A DNA stretch of 10,610 nt from Opitutaceae bacterium (GTDB lineage: Bacteria > Verrucomicrobiota > Verrucomicrobiia > Opitutales > Opitutaceae): assembly GCA_023269455.1 (NCBI GenBank), contig JAHFTG010000058.1, positions 1 to 10,610 of the forward strand, in the 5' to 3' direction. The position numbers were made by a program, and so were the translations under genes. Positions 6,987-10,610 of the stretch are shown here, in pieces. The notes beneath the pieces were generated by a model. It was not told where the DNA came from. It ran no database searches and saw only the letters and a program-made list of their open reading frames with translations. Position 1 is the stretch's first letter. Every line of letters begins with the position of its first letter.

Positions 6987-7063
6987 TGGTGGACCCTACT
7001 GGACTCGAACCAGTGACCTCTTCCATGTCAAGGAAACGCTCTAACCAACTGAGCTAAGGGTCC
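6987..7063 (-). tRNA. tRNA-Val (anticodon GAC), CCA encoded
   Basis: On the minus strand the sequence folds as a complete 77-base tRNA. The acceptor stem is GGACCCT/AGGGTCC and the D-arm is GCTC/GAGC with GG in the loop. The anticodon stem TTTCC/GGAAG has one terminal wobble pair, and the loop TTGACAT gives anticodon GAC, reading GUC/GUU valine codons. The T-arm is ACTGG/CCAGT with loop TTCGAGT, followed by discriminator A and an encoded CCA. It begins 33 bases after the ribF stop with no obvious promoter of its own, and ends just before the intrinsic terminator, so it is probably cut from the end of the infB-ribF operon transcript. Confidence 0.97.
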
Positions 7064-7096
7064 GAAAAGCCGGAGAGTAAGCAGGACTCGACCACA

Positions 7097-8044
7097 TCAG
7101 CGCAAGAAAAATTCCGAGGCATTTTCACGGTCTTTTCCGATCTGCTCGCGCAACGCTTCCAAGCTGGAAAATTTCATCTCGGGACGCAGGAAAGCCAGCC
7201 ACTCCACCGTGAGTTCATCCCCCGTATCAAACGGGCACGGCGCGAGCACATGAACTTCCAGCTTGGGCACCGTGACGTTCTCCATCGTGGGCCGCAGTCC
7301 GTAGTTAGCCACGGCCGGCAGTGAAACGGTCGCCTTCGCGCCCGACACCCGCACGGCATACACGCCGAAGCGCGGACGCAGATCGGGCTCCCAAGCGACG
7401 TTGAGCGTGGGGAAACCCAAGACACGGCCCAGTTGCTTGCCCGGCGTCACCACGCCTTCCGCAAAGTAGGAATAGCCGAGCAACGCGTTGACCTCCTCCA
7501 TCCGGCCTTCTTCCAAATAAGTGCGGATGCGCGTGCTGCTGATGGGCTCACCATTTTGGTTGATGCGCTCGGCGCTGACGACACTGAGGCCGAGTTTTTT
7601 TGCCTCGGTGACGAGCAAGGTGATGTCTCCGCGCCGGCCGCGGCCAAAGCGCCAGTTTTCGCCGACGTAGATTGTAGCGAGGCCAGGCAGTGCCCGCAGA
7701 ATATGGGGCAGAAGCGCTTCCGCCTCGATCCCCGCAAAGGCGGCGTCAAACGGCTGCATGATCACGGCGTCCACCCCGAGTTTGAACAACTGCCGGTTTT
7801 TCAACGCGGGCGTCATGATGAGGCGCACCGGATTCGCAGGGTTGAAAAATCGGCTCGGGTGCGGCCAGAACGTGAGCACGGCAGCGATCCCGCCGCTGCG
7901 CCGCGCGGAGTGAACGGCGGCCTCGATCACCGAGTGATGTCCGAGATGCACGCCGTCAAACATACCAATGGCCAGGTGCAGCGACCGGGCGGCGGGCAGC
8001 GCGGAGGCTTCGGCGAGGCTGGAAAACTGAACGGGGAAAGTCAT
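7097..8044 (-). CDS. ribF: Bifunctional riboflavin kinase / FAD synthetase
   Basis: The protein has 315 residues, the usual size. It converts riboflavin to FMN and then FAD in the cytoplasm. The N-terminal adenylyltransferase domain shows AIGMFDGVHLGHHSVIEAA (from residue 25), FWPHPSRFF, YVGENWRFGRGRRGD and the ISSTRIRTYLEEG motif. The C-terminal flavokinase domain shows GRVLGFPTLNV, GVYAVRVSG, NYGLRPTM, LEVHVL with the likely catalytic Glu, and the FLRPEMKF..LEALREQI..D tail. The ATG at 8042-8044 is chosen over a TTG at 8071 because it fits the family N-terminus; no clear Shine-Dalgarno is present. It follows truB by 36 bases on the same strand, the common truB-ribF order. No FMN riboswitch is evident upstream. 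Confidence 0.96.
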   Translation of the reverse strand: MTFPVQFSSLAEASALPAARSLHLAIGMFDGVHLGHHSVIEAAVHSARRSGGIAAVLTFWPHPSRFFNPANPVRLIMTPALKNRQLFKLGVDAVIMQPFDAAFAGIEAEALLPHILRALPGLATIYVGENWRFGRGRRGDITLLVTEAKKLGLSVVSAERINQNGEPISSTRIRTYLEEGRMEEVNALLGYSYFAEGVVTPGKQLGRVLGFPTLNVAWEPDLRPRFGVYAVRVSGAKATVSLPAVANYGLRPTMENVTVPKLEVHVLAPCPFDTGDELTVEWLAFLRPEMKFSSLEALREQIGKDRENASEFFLR

Positions 8045-8080
8045 GCCAAGATCGTGGTCCCGATCGGTCAAAAAGAGAGT

Positions 8081-8809
8081 CTAGCCAAACGCCACGCTGG
8101 GCGCGGCTTCGTAGGCGGGGATAAGCACTTTTTCGATCTCGGGCGTGCTCATTTTTTGGAGCTGCTCCAAGGTCACGGCGCGCGACACATTAAGGTTGCC
8201 TGAGGCGATGCGACGGAGCGCCGAGAGATGCGCACCGCAGCCGAGGCGTTGACCAAGATCGTGCGCGAGCGTGCGGACGTAGGTGCCTTTCGTGCAGAGC
8301 ACGCGGAAATCGATCTCGGGCGACGCCCAGCGCACGAGGTCATACTGCGAGATGCGGACGAAGCGCGGCTCGCGCACGACTTCTTCGCCGGCGCGGGCGC
8401 TCTTGTAGAGGGCTTTGCCCGCGATCTTGATGGCCGAAAACATGGGCGGCATCTGGTATTGGTCGCCGAGGAAGCCGTTGAGCGCGGCGCGCACATCGGC
8501 CTCGGACAGCGCGGGCACAGGGCGCGTTTCCAGCACTTCGCCCTCGGCGTCCTGGGTGTTGGTGGAGGCGCCGAGCGTGATGGTGCCGGTGTATTCCTTG
8601 TCCACGCTCATCAGGTATTGGGAGATGCGGGTGGCCTTGCCGACGAGCACCACGAGCAGGCCGGTCGCCATCGGATCGAGCGTGCCCGCGTGGCCGATAC
8701 GCTTCATGCGCAGGATGCCGCGCAGGCGGGCGACGACGTCGTGCGAGGTGTGCGCGGAGGGCTTGTCGATGAGCAGCACGCCGTCGAGTTCTTTGGCGGG
8801 GGCGAGCAT
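8081..8809 (-). CDS. truB: tRNA pseudouridine(55) synthase TruB, short form
   Basis: TruB isomerises U55 to pseudouridine in the T-loop of tRNAs. Visible motifs are GVLLIDKPSAHTSHDVV (10-26), the catalytic block GHAGTLDPMATGLL with Asp45, YTGTITLGASTNTQD, PMFSAIKIAGKALYKSAR, CTKGTYVRTLAHDLG and GAHLSALRR. The usual Gly after DKP is replaced (PSAH). At 242 residues it stops soon after the catalytic fold, so the C-terminal PUA-like domain of the roughly 300-residue E. coli-type enzyme is absent. Short versions are known in several phyla, and nothing indicates a frameshift. The ATG shares one base with the nrnA stop (TGATG), indicating translational coupling. No Shine-Dalgarno is seen; the bases just before the start are CCTCC-rich instead. 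Confidence 0.96.
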   Translation of the reverse strand: MLAPAKELDGVLLIDKPSAHTSHDVVARLRGILRMKRIGHAGTLDPMATGLLVVLVGKATRISQYLMSVDKEYTGTITLGASTNTQDAEGEVLETRPVPALSEADVRAALNGFLGDQYQMPPMFSAIKIAGKALYKSARAGEEVVREPRFVRISQYDLVRWASPEIDFRVLCTKGTYVRTLAHDLGQRLGCGAHLSALRRIASGNLNVSRAVTLEQLQKMSTPEIEKVLIPAYEAAPSVAFG

Positions 8810-9819
8810 CAGGAGGATTTTTTCACGGCGTCCACGGCGGCGATCTGCTCGGCGAGTGCGGCAACGAGTTGCGCCTGAAAATCGGCGATGGTGATGTTTT
8901 TCACGTTGAGCCCGGCGGCGCAGGCATGGCCGCCACCGTTGAAGCGACCGGCGACTTGATCGACGCGGTAGGCCGGGTCTTTGGCGCGGAGGCTGGCTTT
9001 GATCGCACCGGCGTTTTGCTCGATGAGCACACCGATCTCAACGCCGTCGATGGAGCGCGCGTAATCCACGAGGCCCTCGGTGTCTTCGGCGCTGGTGCCG
9101 GTTTCCTGATAAATGCCTTCGGGGAGCGTGCCGATGCAGACGCGGCCGTCGCACTCGTGGCGGAAGGAGGCGAGGAAGCGCTGGAGGAGCTGGAGTTTTC
9201 CGGCGGTCTCGCGTTCGTAGAGTTCGGCAGCGGCGGCGGCAGGCTGGGCGCCGCGCGCCATCAGCTCGGCGACGATGAGAAACGTGCGCCGCGAGGTGGA
9301 GTGAAAACGGAACTGGCCGGTATCGGTCGCAATGCCGGTGTAGAGCGCCTGGGCGGCCTGGGCATCGATGACGAGATGGTGGTCGATGAAAAGACCGGCG
9401 AGAATCTCGGCAGTGGCGGCGGAGCCTACGTCGATGAAGTTGTGCTCGGCGTAACCGATATTCGACAGGTGATGGTCGATGTTGGCGAAGGGCGTGGGGA
9501 AGCGCGCTTTGAACCGGTCCCCTGCCCGCACCTGATCGGCGCAATCCACGTAGATCGCGGTGTAATCTCCGGCCGGGAGTCCGTCGAAACGCACGATGGG
9601 TGTGTCACCGACGGCGAACGCGAGCCGACGGGGAACGGGATCAGGATTGGCGCAAATGACGTCGAGGTTGAGCGTCTTCAGCACGCGGGAGAGCGCGACT
9701 TGCGAACCGATGCAGTCGCCATCGGGACGGGCGTGGGCGATGACAACAATCTTGCGACCTTCCAGCGCACGAAGGAACGCCGCGAAGCGGTCGTAGAATT
9801 CGGGATAGATCAGGTCCAC
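8809..9819 (-). CDS. nrnA: DHH/DHHA1 phosphoesterase, NrnA-like nanoRNase / pAp phosphatase
   Basis: The protein has 336 residues. The DHH domain carries HARPDGDCIGS (29-39), VDCAD (91-95) and IDHHLSN with the DHH triad at 115-117, the metal-binding residues of this family. The C-terminal DHHA1 domain has GGGHACAAG from residue 295, which binds substrate. Family members degrade 2-5-mer RNAs and dephosphorylate pAp; the gene commonly sits between rbfA and truB, exactly as here. The start is GTG 9819-9817: a strong AGGAG lies seven bases upstream, overlapping the end of rbfA. The frame remains open further upstream, but that part runs in another frame across rbfA and looks Pro/Ser/Arg-rich and unrelated. 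The gap to the rbfA stop is four bases. Confidence 0.93.
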   Translation of the reverse strand: MDLIYPEFYDRFAAFLRALEGRKIVVIAHARPDGDCIGSQVALSRVLKTLNLDVICANPDPVPRRLAFAVGDTPIVRFDGLPAGDYTAIYVDCADQVRAGDRFKARFPTPFANIDHHLSNIGYAEHNFIDVGSAATAEILAGLFIDHHLVIDAQAAQALYTGIATDTGQFRFHSTSRRTFLIVAELMARGAQPAAAAAELYERETAGKLQLLQRFLASFRHECDGRVCIGTLPEGIYQETGTSAEDTEGLVDYARSIDGVEIGVLIEQNAGAIKASLRAKDPAYRVDQVAGRFNGGGHACAAGLNVKNITIADFQAQLVAALAEQIAAVDAVKKSS

Positions 9820-9823
9820 GAAG

Positions 9824-10228
9824 TTACTCCTGTGGTTTCGGCGCGGGAGCGGACGGTTCCGAGGATTCGGTGGCGGCGGCTTTGGCTTTGTCGGCCTGGG
9901 CGATCTCGTCGAGCACGCCAAGGATGCGGTTGCCGCGGGCGGTCGAGGTATCGAGCAGATAAATGAAGGCGGGCATGTGCTTGAGCACGATACGACGGCC
10001 GAGCTCGAAACGGAAATCCTTGGAGTTGTGCTTGAGCCAGCGGAGGCGGTCGGCGGTAAGTTCATCGTCACCGGTGACCGCGATGAACACGCGGCCCTCG
10101 TGAAGATCGGGCGACACCTGCACGCCGGTGATGGTAATGGCGACGGCCTCCTCCTTGTATTGCTTGCGGAGGATGTCGCTCAGCTCGCGCTGGATGAGCT
10201 CGTTGACGCGGAGGGTGCGGGTGGACAT
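9824..10228 (-). CDS. rbfA: Ribosome-binding factor A
   Basis: The product is 134 residues. RbfA is a small single KH-domain protein that binds the immature 30S subunit and helps 16S rRNA 5'-end maturation, notably in the cold. Family features are RVNELIQRELSDILRKQY at the N-terminus, the beta strand ITITGVQVSPDLHEGRVFIAV, and the FELGRRIVLKHMPAFIYLLD segment near the end of the fold. The last 25-30 residues are an Ala/Glu/Ser/Pro-rich tail, longer than usual and probably disordered. The gene follows infB, its standard partner, but across a 99-base gap filled by a repeat element. No Shine-Dalgarno precedes the ATG; the context is CTCCGCCATG. Confidence 0.95.
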   Translation of the reverse strand: MSTRTLRVNELIQRELSDILRKQYKEEAVAITITGVQVSPDLHEGRVFIAVTGDDELTADRLRWLKHNSKDFRFELGRRIVLKHMPAFIYLLDTSTARGNRILGVLDEIAQADKAKAAATESSEPSAPAPKPQE

Positions 10229-10240
10229 GGCGGAGGGGAA

Positions 10241-10325
10241 TTTACGATTTTAGATTTACGATTTACGAATTAACGACGGTTCGCGGTCCGAACCAATCGT
10301 AATTCGCAAATCGTAATTCGTAAAT
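10241..10325. repeat. Inverted pair of heptanucleotide arrays around a GC hairpin (infB-rbfA gap)
   Basis: Bases 10241-10268 are four 7-base units: TTTACGA, TTTTAGA, TTTACGA and TTTACGA. Bases 10295-10322 are four units, AATCGTA, ATTCGCA, AATCGTA and ATTCGTA, which are the same family on the opposite strand; AATCGTA is a rotation of the complement of TTTACGA. The outer ends give a perfect 12-base inverted repeat (10261-10272 with 10314-10325). Between the arrays GGTTCG (10278-10283) and CGAACC (10289-10294) form a second, nested hairpin. The element takes up 85 of the 99 intergenic bases and is AT-rich against a GC-rich genome. Confidence 0.8.
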
Positions 10326-10327
10326 GG

Positions 10328-10610
10328 TTAGAGCGACGCGCGGACCTTGGTGATCTCGTAGCACTCGATGACGTCGCCGGTTTCGTAACCGTTGAAGTCG
10401 CCGATCTTGATACCGCACTCGAGGCCGGCGCGGACTTCGTTGGCGTCGTCCTTGAAGCGTTTGAGCGTGGCGACCTTGCCCTCGTGAATGATCTCCTTCT
10501 TGCGACGGATGCGGGAGGCGGCGTTGCGGGTGATCTTGCCTTCGGTGACAAGACAGCCGGCCACAAAACCCTTCGCGAGCGGGAAGGTCGCGCGGACTTC
10601 GGCGGCACCG
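10328..10610 (-). CDS. infB: Translation initiation factor IF-2, C-terminal end only
   Basis: The frame runs off the right edge; 93 codons of the end are visible, stopping at TAA 10330-10328. The residues match IF-2 domain IV, the C2 module that binds the formyl-methionyl end of initiator tRNA. Landmarks in order are AEVRATFPLAKGFVAGCLVTEG, ITRNAASRIRRKKEIIHEG, the very conserved LKRFKDDANEV, GLECGIKIGDFNGYETGD and VIECYEITKV. The GTPase domain and N-terminal part lie outside the window. It is the first visible gene of the minus-strand translation operon, and rbfA follows after a repeat-filled gap. Confidence 0.97.
   Translation of the reverse strand, partial: GAAEVRATFPLAKGFVAGCLVTEGKITRNAASRIRRKKEIIHEGKVATLKRFKDDANEVRAGLECGIKIGDFNGYETGDVIECYEITKVRASL

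Noticed and set aside
8050..8065. GATCG-N6-CGATC inverted repeat between truB and ribF
   Set aside because: Only five base pairs and no T-run; expected by chance in GC-rich DNA.
9820..10071. N-terminal extension of nrnA over rbfA
   Set aside because: Ser/Pro/Arg-rich shadow of rbfA; the GTG at 9819 has a strong AGGAG and matches the family's start.
1..10610. CRISPR array, insertion sequence, phage or defence genes
   Set aside because: No spaced direct repeats of CRISPR type, no transposase or integrase frame, and every confident gene is a housekeeping, efflux, repair or DUF1501/DUF1553 family member.

Overview
The window reads as chromosomal DNA from a high-GC member of the Verrucomicrobiota, most likely Opitutales/Opitutaceae. 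This is inferred from the paired DUF1553/DUF1501 proteins, which are typical of the Planctomycetes-Verrucomicrobia group, from the strong third-position C/G bias, and from several starts without a Shine-Dalgarno sequence. No taxonomic marker such as 16S rRNA is present, so the placement is moderate. Coding density is very high and no mobile element, CRISPR array or phage gene was seen.

Layout. (1) Bases 1-1744, plus strand: the tail of a DUF1549/DUF1553-type protein followed by a DUF1501 protein, a standard two-gene secreted module. The 63-base gap between them carries a heptanucleotide tandem repeat. (2) 1749-3413, minus strand: recN, a DNA repair ATPase, ending 4 bases from the convergent DUF1501 stop. 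(3) 3414-3551: the divergent control region between recN and tetR. It holds a LexA-like dyad and a terminator-like hairpin on the recN side and a strong palindrome at the tetR start. (4) 3552-6935, plus strand: a tetR-emrB-emrA efflux operon, with a GTGA stop/start overlap between the first two genes and a 25-base gap before the third. (5) 6946-10610, minus strand: the translation operon infB (C-terminus only) - rbfA - nrnA - truB - ribF - tRNA-Val(GAC), closed by an intrinsic terminator. Gene spacings after rbfA are +4, -1 and +36 bases, and the tRNA begins 33 bases after ribF.

How the genes work together. The minus-strand operon is the familiar nusA-infB neighbourhood: initiation factor 2, 30S maturation factor RbfA, nanoRNA/pAp phosphatase NrnA, tRNA pseudouridine-55 synthase TruB and FAD synthetase RibF. 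Here a tRNA gene occupies the end, where rpsO is often found in other bacteria. The plus-strand efflux set encodes a regulator, a 14-helix DHA2 pump and its periplasmic adaptor; the outer-membrane channel must be encoded elsewhere.

The genes are ordinary. The least explained DNA is intergenic. An 85-base element between infB and rbfA is built of two arrays of 7-base repeats in inverted orientation around a small GC hairpin, and a second, related-looking 7-base array lies in front of the DUF1501 gene. I found no convincing new multi-gene system.
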